Shown here: positions 11,290 through 22,655 of the stretch, in pieces
Numbering within the stretch: the stretch's first letter is position 1
How the letters are laid out: each line of letters opens with the position of its first letter
NCBI GenBank assembly: GCA_022578965.1
Contig: MU400516.1
Coordinates: forward strand, 434,001-498,000
DNA from: Xylaria sp. FL1777
Taxonomy: Eukaryota; Ascomycota; Sordariomycetes; Xylariales; Xylariaceae
Direction: 5' to 3'
DNA length: 64,000 nucleotides
The notes under the pieces: model-generated
The model's input: only the letters and a program-made list of their open reading frames with translations
Told to the model about the DNA's origin: nothing
Databases searched by the model: none
Translations under genes and position numbers: made by a program

Positions 11290-14200
11290 GGCTCCCTATA
11301 GCGATGACCAACGACCGAGACACCTCTAAACGCGACAGATATGTTCGCCCCGGTCTAGAGAAAGTCGGCGGTGACACCTAATATCACACCTGGTCCATAG
11401 CCTCGGGTGATCTCGCGTCCTCGTTTCTTCGTTCGGCAATGCAAATGCGGTGTTCAGATTGAGAGAGGGTGAATATGTTCGCGAGGTGCGGAAACAGGTC
11501 GTGGTTTGAATCGACGGAACCGCACGATTGGCACTCGGGTGTTCTGCAATATCACCGGAGATCGTAGATTTGCCGTCGTAATGATAATGAGTAGAGGATT
11601 CGAATTCGGTCGGGTACTATCTATGTACAGAAAAGGTCCATTAGGATTGAAATAACAAAATTCGCCTTGGTCAATGCTGATAGTAAATATTATGAAATGT
11701 GCAGCATGGCCGACGGGCTGCCATCAACCCAGTTTCTCAAACTGAGACGGTAGAGAGACACGGGAGGGAAGAAACGGTACAGCCAACCCGGGAAGGAATT
11801 TGGAGAGGGTGGCCCGTGTGTTAGAAAGAAACGTGAGATGAGATAAGTGTACCAACGCACAGCTGCTCGCTGTGGAGAGCTGATGATACCTCTAATGGAA
11901 CACTAATAGGAGGATGGTACGGTAGCCAGGTACGCTGCAGGACGCTAGCGACGTCTGGCTAGGGTGGTGCACTGAGCTCTTTTCTCCCTGGGTTAGCGCC
12001 TAGGCTGGGGATGTAACCTGTCCTGCACCAGAAGTGCTAGCCACACGCAACTGCTTTGGCTTCTCCCTTATGAAGTGGCCCGGGTCGTCGAACTGACTGA
12101 CATTGCCCTCGATACCAAATATAGTCCCTTGTTTGTCAGAACTGCCCTTGGACTGACAGAGACAAAAACACAGTTAAAGACACTGCAAGGACATAAACTT
12201 GTCCAGAATAAATTGTCCAGCCCCAGGGATTATGGGAATACGAATGGAGGGAAGAAATAGGAGATTGTTTCTTCACTACTCACCAGGTTGGTCGCTGATT
12301 GCGGTCTTGTGTGGTGTTGGAGTCAGGTATTCTGTTTAGAGCTGATTGCGTGCACTTGTCGTATATTGAATTGCCGAGCAATATTGGATTGTAGTAATGT
12401 GCAGGCCTTGGAGTCGTGTTCGCAAGATAAAAGTGCCAGGGGAAAAAGAATGACGACGGCTGTTCAACAATGGATGGCTTTCAGATAAAGAGCCGTATGT
12501 CTAGCATCAGCTACAAGGAATGACTGTTGTAGATTGTGAATAATATTCACGATTAATACCGGTATGGCTTTTCTAACTGATATTCGTGCGAGATATTGTC
12601 AGAGACGTGCCTTGCCGGGTTCCGCTCCCCTCAGATCAGGGGATGTTGTAAAGGGTCGGATGATTGGGCTGTCCGTTTGTATGGAACGAGAGAAACGAGT
12701 GACTGAGGGCAGCGCAGAACAGGCCCTGTATAAGTACTTAGTAAGGAAAGAAAAAGATTACAAACGCTTGTAGTGAAATGAGAATGTGTTGCTGCTGTAG
12801 GTAGATGATATCAAAAGAGCGATAATATCAAGCCGACCTTCTCCCCTCAGTCTCAACAACAGAAGAGTACGATTGAGAGAGAGAGCAAATGCCACGAAAA
12901 GTCTACGGAAGGTGTTGGACGAAACGAAATGATTAACGGGGCTGCCGGTAGTGTATTTTGGCATGTCTTCTAATACGAGCTGGGATTGGTGTATACTGCG
13001 TACTGCGTATTCTAAATGTGGACAACAGAAACCAGGGGTAAACGTTTGAGTGGGGTCTGGAAATCGCCCGCCCGCCCACATCATCTCCTGTTTCTGCACT
13101 GTGATTGACGGCTCGTGTCTGCTGGTGGTACCCGCACTTGTACACTACATATACCTGTGGTACCTACCTACCTAATTAAAATATCAAGTATCTCGTGTTG
13201 ACTATTGTAGGAACAGTACACCCAAGTGCTCATGTAGGCAGTATTAAACAACGAATAACGTATAATAGTAGGCAGAGGGAAAGAAAGAGAAAAGGAAAAG
13301 AAATACAATCAGAACTCCCATCTATTTGTTTTGCTGGCCACGTAAGATTATACTCAAATGAAACAGTAGCGCTTTATTTGCGGTGTTAATCAGTGTTAAT
13401 TAGTCGCGATTATGATGCATAGTAGGTGCCTAATGCACTGCCTGCCATTATTACTCTATTACCTACTCTACCAGGTGCATGGTACTTAAATGACGAGAGA
13501 ACATTTGTTGTGTTGCAAACAAGAAGCAAATCCTCTTTGTCCTACGTCATCTGATACCGATGCCTTCTAGGAATATACTGCGTATTATGAATCTGGCACC
13601 TCATGTAAAACATATACTCCACTCTAGGTAGAAGATAAACACATGCATCTCTGAGACCTTGTCTAATAAAGTATATGTTCAGCAAATGATCCTTCCATGG
13701 TGTATCTAGCGCAAGGGGTATGTTTAGTATATTCACATAAGTTTGTTTGCTACGGCACAGAGCTGAAAGCTAACGAGATTGCTCTTGAAGGTACCTTTCT
13801 GCAATACATTAAGAGTGGGAATAGACTATATGTCTGCTATGTAAAGCTTCAGGTTTAGTGAAGTTGCTGTTTTTGTTATACTCTCCCAAGCAAAGCTTCT
13901 TGCCTCTACTGTCACGTCATCGTATCACCTCCTCTCTTGTAACTCAGGGAGGTAATGCTCAGATTGCAGTAATAGCATCGTAGAACAAAACGGCTGTAAC
14001 AACGCACATAATAGCCCAATTAGCTAGCAAACAAATATTCGTAAGATTATTGCAACCAGTTGTTATTTGGTTGGTTTGCTCGGCCTGTTGTTAAGCATTG
14101 GGTCCCTCTTATGGATATTCTGAAGATATATGTTTAGCTAAAGGGGTTTTTCTTGATTCAAGTAGCTACTTTAGGATACCATATGAGCTATTTCAGTATA

Positions 14201-14657
14201 TACTTAAATGTCCGATACGCTAACCAACTATATGCATAGCTGGGGCTAAAATAATAACACACGATGGCTATTGCGAAGACAAGAATCTGGTATCACGGGT
14301 CACTGTACTATAGATACAGTTTCACCAATAGTTCTATTACTACCTATGTGAGAGCCCTTAGGGTATCAGACTTGACTACCACTATACAGGGACGTGTTGC
14401 TCACGTAGTTAAGAACATGAGCTGTGAATGAGCTGCGACACGCAGTTGTAACCTAATCACAATTAGTACATTAGCGTTATGTAGTAGTACAGCCGCATAG
14501 ACTGATGACAATTTTCATAGTTCCGTTGGTTCGTCTCATCATTCCTCGTTAGCGAAGTTCAGAATCCTAGCCAAGTGAATAACCCTGTTAGAGCACTAAG
14601 GCTCGGGGGTAGTGGGTAGGGTTGCTGTAGGGGTGGTTGTGGTTTGGATTCATCTTT
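11290..14657. other. 3.4 kb gene-free stretch
   Basis: Bases 11290 to about 12000 are of ordinary composition and probably carry the RAX2 promoter and leader. From about 13100 to 14600 the DNA is A+T-rich and TA-rich with many stops in all frames. A purine run of GAAA type lies near 13270-13310. No frame here is convincing as a gene. Confidence 0.5.
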
Positions 14658-15530
14658 CTACTCCTCCAGGGCATTCATCCTAGTTTTGTAGTCACGAGGG
14701 CTCTCGAAGGACTCTGGCTTTCCGCTCCACATTCCAAGTTTCTTTGCCTTGGCCTTGGCTTCAGCCTCTTTGTATTTTTCTTCCAGGCCGCCAAACTCAG
14801 CCCCAGATTTTGCTTCATACGTTGTTGCTAAGCCGGTTTTAAGCATCTCCAGACCAACATCTCGACGAAGCAAAAACCGTCTTACATACACAGTAGCCAC
14901 GATGCGGTCGTATTGGTCTCGCTTGTAAACCTTAGCATATACTCTTTTTCCGAGGATGTAGTTGGACAGCCAGGCTAAGGCATCTGTTGAGAAAGGTTGG
15001 GCGGGTCGACCAAAATGGGCGCCTTCTGGGGCATCGATACCCGCGAGACGTATTGGGATCTTTGAGAGATGGGTGTGTTAGTCATGGCTCCAATCCAAGA
15101 ACAAGAGCTTCTACCAGATGCATGCATAGAAAAGTGTAGAGCGTACCGTCCTTTGCTTAAGCTCAGCTCTCTTGGTAGGGACCTTCCGTAGCCATCCCCA
15201 ACCGGCTAACCGGCCGCCCGGAGTGTGGAAAAGGTGAAAATTGTCCCCGTCCCCAACGCTTGTGACCTGGCCAAATAGGGTCCTCCGTCGGAAGAAACTT
15301 GGCTGAATGTGCATGGCGCCTGGTATACGGCGCAAATATGATCGGTATATTTGTAGCGACACCACGACAGTTGTTGTTGCCAGCGCTGTTGGGATCCAGT
15401 TCCTGGGGTCCTTGTAGTGTTCCCAATCCGTCGCGTTCAGGCTGTCAGTCCATGAGACAGGCCGTCTTGAGGAGGCATCGTCCTTGCTTGAACCGGACCC
15501 CTGGTTCGAGCTAGAAGGCCACCATGGCAT
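14658..15530 (-). CDS. LCL3: Probable membrane-anchored endonuclease LCL3
   Basis: LCL3 is a fungal staphylococcal-nuclease-fold protein anchored in a membrane, reported mitochondrial in yeast, that cuts nucleic acid in a calcium-dependent way. Two exons, 15530-15147 and 15059-14658, are joined over an 87-nt intron (15060-15146; GTACGC donor, GACTAAC branch motif, AAAG acceptor), giving about 261 residues. An N-terminal helix around residues 45-65 ([17 protein letters not shown]) is the anchor. The nuclease domain follows, with the LAGIDAPE motif and the later YDRIVATV motif; these hold the Arg, Glu and Arg that match the catalytic residues of staphylococcal nuclease, so the enzyme should be active. 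A Lys-rich C-terminal helix ends the protein. The first ATG of the frame was used; the family usually starts just like this, with MPWW. Confidence 0.94.
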
Positions 15531-16395
15531 CGTCACGAGTCGCTAGACCTGAGCCTGAGCCTGCTGTGCGATGTGGTCAAGAGAAAGTAAGGCTGGCTGC
15601 GAGTTGCTGTTGAATTGAACTTTGGAGTATTGATCTGATAGGTTGGATAAAGATGTGGGTACCTAGATATCTGTTGAGTAAGGTGGGTAGGGCCCTACCA
15701 TGTTATGGTGCGACATTGAACTAGGTAGGCTTAGCGCAGTCACCACTTTTTATCTCCAGTGCAGAACAACCTCCACAGCTTTTACCTATATAGGGGCGGT
15801 CTATCCAGAGCTCATGCACGACCGACGTCATTTGAGCGCAGTCGCCAATCTAAAACACCAATACAAATATTTAGGTTTTCCTGGCAGTTCATGACAGCCA
15901 GAAGATACAAGATACTCGAAAGCACCCGTCTGAATGGTTTCCCAGAAAAGGCCGCTCTAATACCTTCGGTGCTCTGTTCTGCTCTGTATAGCACAGAGGC
16001 GCTACCCCTTGTCTCCAGGGTCCGCATTATTTCCTGCTACCGGCACCTGCATTGTCCCTCCCTCTTTCGAGATAGGGCTGGATACCTATACACATGCATA
16101 AGTATAAACAGCCAACTTGGAACTACCTACACTGAGCTTAGTACAGTATAATACACCAGAAACGATCCACCCTGGGCCGCCCAGCTATCAGTATTCCGGA
16201 TTGCTTTTTCTCCCCTACCAAGAACAGCCCCAGGTTAAGAACCCTGCGCGTCTTTTACACTGCTAGTCTGTCTACATGACATTCCAGCGCCTCCTATTCT
16301 TTCACTCTGCCGGCAGAGTTTAGGAAGCCTGTAAACCATCCCCTAGCATCTACAGGACGGATTAAAAGACCAGCTATCAAGCGACTGCGCATGGA
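15531..16395. promoter_or_regulatory. Divergent promoter region LCL3 / Yvc1-like channel
   Basis: The two genes are transcribed away from each other, with 865 bp between start codons, so both promoters must lie here. I see no specific operator-like site. A CCTAGATA/AGGTAGG-type short repeat cluster lies at about 15660-15735. Confidence 0.45.
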
Positions 16396-19083
16396 ATGGC
16401 GGGCAGGACAAGTCGAACTGTCAGGGTCCAAGACGCTGAACGGCGGCCGCTTCTCAGTCGCTCCGTCTACAGCTATAGCATGGAAGACGGTCCCTTCTTC
16501 AGCTGTACCCCGAACCCCCACAGTCATTTACCCGTATACACGACCATTCACAGAATACGGAGAGATGTTATTAGCATAGTCGAAGACTACCTGACCTTCG
16601 AGCAGTTGGGCGATCTTCGGCTTAATGTATCCGTTGTGCGACCGTTAGTCGATAAGCTATACGAGCTAGATGATATATCTATCGGTATGACTCTTTTTGT
16701 CTCCGACCGGCCACGCCCTTTCGCTTGGATGCTGATATCGTGTTAGTGTATTGCTTGCTCGTAAACCGCTCGCAGTTCTTACACGAGCAAGAACATATGA
16801 GCAACCGACAGAACGTTCATTACACAAGAGCAATGCTCTGTGAAGTCGTTGCAACCCGTATATTGAGGCGCTTTGGAGACGACAACCCAGGCCCGGAGGG
16901 ACTACTGCTTCTGGCCAATCTACTCATCGCAGGTTTTGAACCCTTTCAGAACGCCCCCGAGGAGGTTCGCCGTGAAGCGTCGTTAGACTCCACCATTAGC
17001 TATAATAGGACCTTGCCTGCCCTCGAAATAGCCATCCTTACGGGAAGTAGGTATTTCTTAAGCTCTACGTACTGCAAAACAGTGTAGGTCCTCTTATACC
17101 TGCCTGGTTTGATGATCACCGACTAAATATAAAAAGGGTCGATGCTATCTATATTGGTCAGATTGTCTATACGCCATCAACATTCCTTGATTTAATCCCA
17201 GATCGGTATAAGCGGAAACCTATCTCACTATACCAGCCTCACAAGGAACCATTACTAAACCAGTACCGGTTGATTGTGCCGCGGACCAGAAACGCCCTCG
17301 AGATAATTCAGTTCGTTATTCTCTTAGTTTTATACTTGTTATTTATGCTTGAACGAAACCCAGCCCAATTAAGTATTTTCGAGCTGGCATTCGCAGTATA
17401 TGCCTTTGGTTGGGCTCTTGATCAATTCGCTACAATCTTAGAGCACGGATGGTGAGAATCTCTTAACGTGTTAGCCTATAATCAGATACTAAGTTGGTCT
17501 CAAGGTCGGTCTATGCCCAAAATCTTTGGTCTTTCTTAGACGTCATGTTTATCCTTATATACTGGATGTATCTCATTTTGCGTATTCATGGATGGAGAAC
17601 AGGCTCTCCAGGTCCTGGGCAACAAGCCCTTGATGTCCTCGCCATGGGAGCACCGGTTCTTATTCCGCGGCTGGCGTTTAACCTTCTCTCCGGGAATATC
17701 GTGTTTCTCTCACTGCGAGCGATGATGGCGGATTTTGCTGTGCTGACCTTTTTAGCTGCCTGGTGAGTTGGTTCTGCCGTCCCGGAATCTTTCCATCCGA
17801 GAATTTTCGTTGGCAGTTTGATGTATTAACCTAGGCTGTAATTTAGGTGCTTCTTTGGCTTCTTATTGTCTATGGTATGGCTTGCAGAAGGTCGCCATGA
17901 TCCTGTGTACGTATTTCCTTTGTCTTGTCTACTTATCAACTAATATTCGGTAGCACGATTAGTAAATGGATGTTATGGATTTGGTTCGGGTTGGACGGCA
18001 GCGGAGTATCTGAGTCGGTAGGTTTGCATAGCAAAGCGATAAACCAGTCAATGGGATCTTATTAACAACCATGCTCCTTAGGCGGATTTCCATTGGCTGC
18101 TTGGCCCTATTTTGATGATAACATTTGCATTCCTCGGCAACACACTCTTCCTGACAATTCTCGTGTCGATGCTTACGAACACTTTCGCCAACGTTGTTGC
18201 AAATGCAACAGCCGAGATCCATTTTCGGAAGGCCGTGTTGACGCTTGAAGGCGTCAAAAGCGACGCCATTTTCGCGTACCAGCCACCGTTCAACATAATG
18301 GCATTGTTTATACTAGTACCGATGAAATTTCTAGTTAGTCCGCGGTGGTTCCACAAGATTCATGTGGCAACTGTTCGAGCTATCAATTTGCCAGTGCTAC
18401 TTCTCATTGCCATCCTAGAACGACGTCTCCTCTGGTCAGAATATGCAGGCGAAGGAAAAGAGCAACAGAAAAGAAGGCATCGCGGTAAGGGGAGGTTCTG
18501 GGAGAAGTGGCGGATAACTAGTCACAGCGATATTCAGACAGTATTCGATATTCCACCGCCCGATTCAGTGGAGGAGGATATCGCAATCGATGATGAGCTT
18601 ACGCACCACATGATTCGACGGCAATTTCTACGTCACCAGAGTTCCTCGCAGCCTCGGAATTCGCAAATCAGTGGTAATACGAATAAAGAGCCGCCTATCA
18701 AGACACCCAGCCGACGAGACTCGTTGGCTCCATAGTAAGTAATACTCAGAAGTTTTTCCTGTTTCAGTCCCTTTAGGTGCACAAAAGTTCCCCTTGCAGC
18801 TAGGATCATGTATCAGAAGCTTTTAACAGTTCCAAAATACGCATAGATTATTCAAAATACGGCGATAGCTGACTTCAAGTGTTGTAGTGGAGTACCACCC
18901 GAGCAAGTCCGCAATTTGTTAAGCGAGTCGGCTCAGGCCGAGGACGTGTCCGTGCAGCTAGCTAAGCTTGAGGGTACCTCGTTACGGATTGAAGAGATGC
19001 TAGGGAGAATATATAATAGGACGGCAGAAGACGACTCCTTAGGCGAAGAGGAACGAACGGCTAGCGACGTCGATAGATTATAG
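16396..19083 (+). CDS. YVC1: Yvc1-type TRP vacuolar cation channel
   Basis: In yeast Yvc1 is the vacuolar TRP channel that releases calcium to the cytosol; fungal relatives share its layout. Eight exons fit in phase: 16396-16684, 16747-17083, 17137-17451, 17505-17762, 17847-17906, 17954-18017, 18082-18734 and 18888-19083, about 723 residues. All introns are GT-AG; lengths are 47-84 nt except the last, 153 nt. The N-terminal cytoplasmic domain (1-250) ends with the family-typical GQIVYTP segment. Hydrophobic segments lie near 260-280, 290-313, 322-340, 370-390, 395-422 and 445-478. A pore-like WMLWIWFGLDG segment sits near 425-436, just before the last membrane helix. The C-terminus contains a short coiled-coil-like helix (QLAKLEGTSLRIEEMLGRI). 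The 153-nt intron is the least certain, and a stop at 18733-18735 would end the protein early if it were retained. A second ATG five bases upstream (16391) is out of frame. Confidence 0.88.
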
Positions 19084-19900
19084 CAATATAGTCAACAGAT
19101 AGGGGAGAAAGCATTTGGTTCGCATTCACGGTAACACACTACATTGCATTGCATGGATAAATAACAGGCGAATAATTCAATAGTAAAAAAGTCACACGAG
19201 AATGTCTGCGTGCTTATCACAATAGAACAAACATTGTCTGAGCCATTCGCTATGGGCAGTAGACTATCATTGTTATATACCTAGTAGGTACTTAGTTTGC
19301 TATACATACATACATCAACACCAATTAATACCTAGGTACCTACTAAGGTGTGCTACGTACCTCCCTGGGTAGGTATGGAGTTGTGCGAGTATCAACAAGA
19401 TATTAAGGAACCTGTAACGATAAATTAATGTCCCCAGGAGCATCACGCCCGACTCGGGTCGGACGGGTGCGACTTGTTTTCAAACATTTGGCCACAAGAG
19501 CCCTTCCTTCCCTGTGACCTTCATTACATGACCACCTACCCTTTCCAACACATTTCCTGGATATGTCACTATCTCTTACCCACCGATCGACTCTTCTTCA
19601 GTTTGTACTCCCTACCAATGTCCTTTCAACTGTATGAAAAGATTCTACTGCGTTATACAACTATACCTAGGTAGTAATTGACCATCTCTATACCTAGGAC
19701 TCATACGAACCCGAATGTAACAGCGAGTAAATCAGTCGGCAGAGCGAGACAAGCCTTCCTCGATCCTCACCTAGTCAACAACAATCTACACACCCACCCA
19801 CCCATCCATCTATCTCTACGGTCTGTCCGCAAAAACCGAGGACGACCTAACCTAGCATTTGGCTCGGACCACCAGAACGAAAGAAGAACGTAGAAGAGCA
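19084..19900. other. Intergenic with TAGG/CCTA repeats
   Basis: The stretch contains the 3' side of the channel gene and the probable leader of the next small gene. Several short CCTAGGTA-type repeats lie at about 19280-19375. No frame is convincing. Confidence 0.45.
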
Positions 19901-20188
19901 ATGTGCCTCACAACCCACTACATCAGCCGCCATTGCGGCCACCACTGGCTAGCCATCCGCCAGCCGTGCTGGCCGGGATTCGGGTTCAACTACTGCGGCA
20001 TGTTCGGGGACGGCGTGGCGCGGGCCCCGTCGCCGGAGCTCGAGATCGTGGGCTTGTGTCCTGCGTGCGCGAACCCCGGGTACTACGACTACAACCTCGT
20101 GCGCATGGTCATGAGCATTGAAGAGCGCTGCCGCTGGGGCATCGGCCCGTCGAGGGACGCTGCGGGGGTCGAGTGTGTGGTTATGTGA
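19901..20188 (+). CDS. Small Cys/His-rich protein of unknown function
   Basis: This 95-residue frame opens MCLTTHYISRHCGHHW and has Cys or His at regular spacing, including a CPAC pair and a late RCRWG. Such spacing suggests a structural zinc site. Small fungal proteins opening with a Met-Cys and a C-x-H element are common and uncharacterised, so no function is assigned. The main evidence that it is coding is a sharp rise in G+C over exactly this frame (about 19915-20190) compared with both flanks, with G or C favoured in third positions. An in-frame ATG at 19859 would add 14 Arg/Thr-rich residues; I prefer 19901 because the Cys-rich body begins there. No intron is needed. Confidence 0.55.
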   Translation: MCLTTHYISRHCGHHWLAIRQPCWPGFGFNYCGMFGDGVARAPSPELEIVGLCPACANPGYYDYNLVRMVMSIEERCRWGIGPSRDAAGVECVVM

Positions 20189-20770
20189 GGAAGATGGGAA
20201 ATAGCTTGGAGTAGTCCAAGGAGGGCAGGGTGATTCTATGTTGGCGATGCCTTACACCTAAGTCGCAAAAGTAGTATTGTTATACATACTTACCTGTGCG
20301 GATTTGTAACCTTCAGATGCCATGTATGATGATGGTAGGGGATGGCTGATGATGGGAAGCCGTAGGAATAAGCGTACCTTATCGGATGATTCTAAAACAG
20401 AAGAAGCTCAGCGCTATATTTTGAGATCGCAATGGCAGATCAGAAAAAATACCTTGAAACTCGGGCCTGGCGAAGGTCTAACAGTGTTCGGGAAAATGAG
20501 GGGCAAACAAGCGTTTTCCGATCGTGCAAGCCTAAATTTCTGAATCGAGAATCTACATCCCCTCACGAACATCACAAATTTCCTATTTTGGAGGTCAAGA
20601 CAGCTTCAATGGTCGTATGGACACCTAAAAATAACCGCACTCTTCCATGCTCTAGAGCATCACGTGCCCACTTTTCCCGAGAAAACTCGATATCTAGTCT
20701 ACCTAGGAATACCTTTGTAATTTCCCTCCATCGACCAAGTTACACATTATTCATCCCCTCGCATGTAACG
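20189..20770. other. Intergenic; MTQ2 leader with in-frame open region
   Basis: The second half of this stretch is open in the MTQ2 frame back to an ATG at 20432, with another in-frame ATG at 20610. The encoded residues are unlike the family N-terminus, so I treat it as 5' leader. No separate gene is seen. Confidence 0.45.
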
Positions 20771-21571
20771 ATGCTGCCAACGCCAGACACTTCGCACGTG
20801 GCCTACGAGCGAGTCTACGAGCCAGCCGAAGATTCCTTCCTGTTCCTAGACACGCTGTCCTCAGCATCGGAGATCTCATTCCTGCAAGCCCGCTTCCAGG
20901 CCTCCTCCCCCTCCTCCCCACCCACACAGCAGCCCCTAGTGGTAGAGATAGGGCCTGGCTCGGGCGTGGTGATCGCCTTCGTGGCGGCGCACGCGTCGAC
21001 GCTCTTCGGCACCCGCCACATACTGACGGGGGCTGTGGACATGAATGCGCACGCCTGCGCCGCGACGACGGAGACGGTCCGCAGGGCCGTCTCCGCCAAC
21101 CCCGCGACGGCCGCCGCGGCGTTCCTGGGTGCCGTGCAGGGGGATCTCGCGGCGCCGCTGCGGGATCACAGCGTCGACGTGCTGGTCTTCAACCCGCCTT
21201 ATGTGCCGACGGCTGAGCTGCCTTCCCGGGGAGAACAAGGGCAGCACGGGGGGGAGGGGGGCCGGGGCGGGAGGAGAATAGATGATGCGGAGGACTCGTT
21301 TGAGGAAGACTCGTATCTGCTGGCGCTCTCGTACGCGGGTGGGAGAGACGGCATGGAGACTACGGATCGACTGCTCGATAGCCTGCCGCGCGTGCTTTCT
21401 GACAGGGGGTGTGCGTACGTGCTACTGTGTGCGCAGAATAAGCCGGAGGTAGTCAAGGAGAGGATCCGGGGGTTTGAAGGTGGTGGGTGGAAGGTTGAGA
21501 CTGTGGGATCCAGCGGGAAGAAGGCGGGCTGGGAGAAATTGCAGATCATTCGGATATGGAGGGAGTTATAG
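20771..21571 (+). CDS. MTQ2: eRF1 glutamine N5-methyltransferase catalytic subunit
   Basis: Mtq2, active as a heterodimer with the zinc protein Trm112, methylates the Gln of the GGQ motif of release factor eRF1 using S-adenosylmethionine. The protein has 267 residues and no intron. It opens TSHVAYERVYEPAEDSFLFL, typical of the family. The SAM-binding motif I (VVEIGPGSGVV) is near residues 57-67, and the signature NPPY motif of the HemK/PrmC class lies near 142-145. Right after NPPY is a Gly/Arg-rich, low-complexity insertion (about 155-172), then the conserved AGGRDGME segment and the usual Rossmann C-terminal half ending IIRIWREL. The gene body is clearly richer in G+C than its surroundings. 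The start at 20771 was chosen because conservation begins there. Transcription converges on SmD1. Confidence 0.93.
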   Translation: MLPTPDTSHVAYERVYEPAEDSFLFLDTLSSASEISFLQARFQASSPSSPPTQQPLVVEIGPGSGVVIAFVAAHASTLFGTRHILTGAVDMNAHACAATTETVRRAVSANPATAAAAFLGAVQGDLAAPLRDHSVDVLVFNPPYVPTAELPSRGEQGQHGGEGGRGGRRIDDAEDSFEEDSYLLALSYAGGRDGMETTDRLLDSLPRVLSDRGCAYVLLCAQNKPEVVKERIRGFEGGGWKVETVGSSGKKAGWEKLQIIRIWREL

Positions 21572-22109
21572 CTTAAACTAATAAAATATAAACACAATAA
21601 CAAGAATAAGAGAAAGTACATTGGAGGTGATTTGGCCTTCGTAGAGTGATGAAGAGAAGTACTTAGTTCCAGTATATTTCGAATTCGCGTGGCTATCTGA
21701 AGAATATGGCTTCGCTTTCACGCACACATACATATACACATACGCACGCATGAAATTAGAGAGGTAAATGTGGTGAAGCCGTGTCGGCTTACTGATTTTC
21801 GAGTTTCATTTTCTTCTTGTGCTGTTACAGTTCGCTAGCCTCTTACGCCGCCATAGGATTGATGAGTCCCTTCCACTGCTTCTCCGAAACATCACAATAG
21901 TATGGCAACCTCACGCAAACATCGACAGCTGTTGTCCCGAGACATATCCCTGCAGATAGTCTTATATTACCGAGCAGTACGAGATGGGAATTGGCGAGTG
22001 ACTGTCATCCCCAAATGCTCTCTTCTCGTCGTTTGTTTATTTGTCTCGTCCCTCCAGTACTCCGTGCCCACTGGAATAGTGTAAATAATAATAATGTGTT
22101 TTTTGCCCT
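21572..22109. other. Convergent 3' region between MTQ2 and SmD1
   Basis: This stretch holds both 3' ends. An A-rich segment with AATAAAATATAAACAC lies just after the MTQ2 stop (about 21577-21597) and could serve polyadenylation. An alternating CACA/ATAC run lies near 21720-21750. No gene is seen. Confidence 0.4.
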
Positions 22110-22655
22110 TTACCGACCCCGGCCACGGCCTCTGCCACGGCCCCTTCCTCGCCCGCGTCCAGGACCACCCCGACCACCACGGTCGGCGGCCTCCTTGCGC
22201 GCCTTGTTCTTGGGCTTGACGGAATCGTCGATGAGGAGTGTATCAAGCGGAAGGGAGTCTGGCAGTATGAAATAGCGTATAGTCGAACCGCGAATGTTCA
22301 TCGTGTCGAGAGAGAGGGGGTCCTGACCGCGTGGTGTCATCTTGACCATGCGTAGAGCCGTATTCATCTGCGGCGACACTGATGTGATGGTGCCGTGTAT
22401 GATTGTGCCTGTTGTCCGAGTGTTAGTAGAATTGCACTGACACGTGTGTGGGTGTGTACAATAACGAAGAGAGGGAGCGCAGGAAAGTCCCACCATTCTT
22501 CAATTCAATCGTCACCGTCTCGTTGGCGCACTTCATCAAGAATCTGGACAGGCATCATCAGCATCGGCGCGGTGGGCGGAGGAGCTTGGAAGCATTGGTT
22601 TCAGCACTTCAGTGCGTACAGAGAGTCGGGGCAGAGCTTACCTGACGAGCTTCAT
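22110..22655 (-). CDS. SMD1: Small nuclear ribonucleoprotein Sm D1
   Basis: SmD1 is one of the seven Sm proteins that form the ring around the Sm site of U1, U2, U4 and U5 snRNAs. Three exons join in phase: 22655-22642, 22543-22494 and 22408-22110, with introns of 98 and 85 nt. The product is 120 residues, the normal size. The Sm1 motif ([19 protein letters not shown]) and the Sm2 motif ([12 protein letters not shown]) are both present, followed by a Lys-rich linker and a C-terminal run of Gly-Arg dipeptides, the usual target for symmetric dimethyl-arginine. The first exon codes for only four full residues (MKLV) plus two bases. This start is supported by the family N-terminus, which is MKLVRFLMK. 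This is the third splicing gene of the window, with SF3B1 and SF3B6. Confidence 0.96.

Noticed and set aside
11590..11620. Possible tRNA B-box on the minus strand (TTCGAATCC)
   Set aside because: The leading GG is missing and no cloverleaf with A box can be formed around it.
16391..16579. Alternative ATG five bases before the Yvc1-like start
   Set aside because: It opens a different phase that ends after 62 codons and does not match the channel family.
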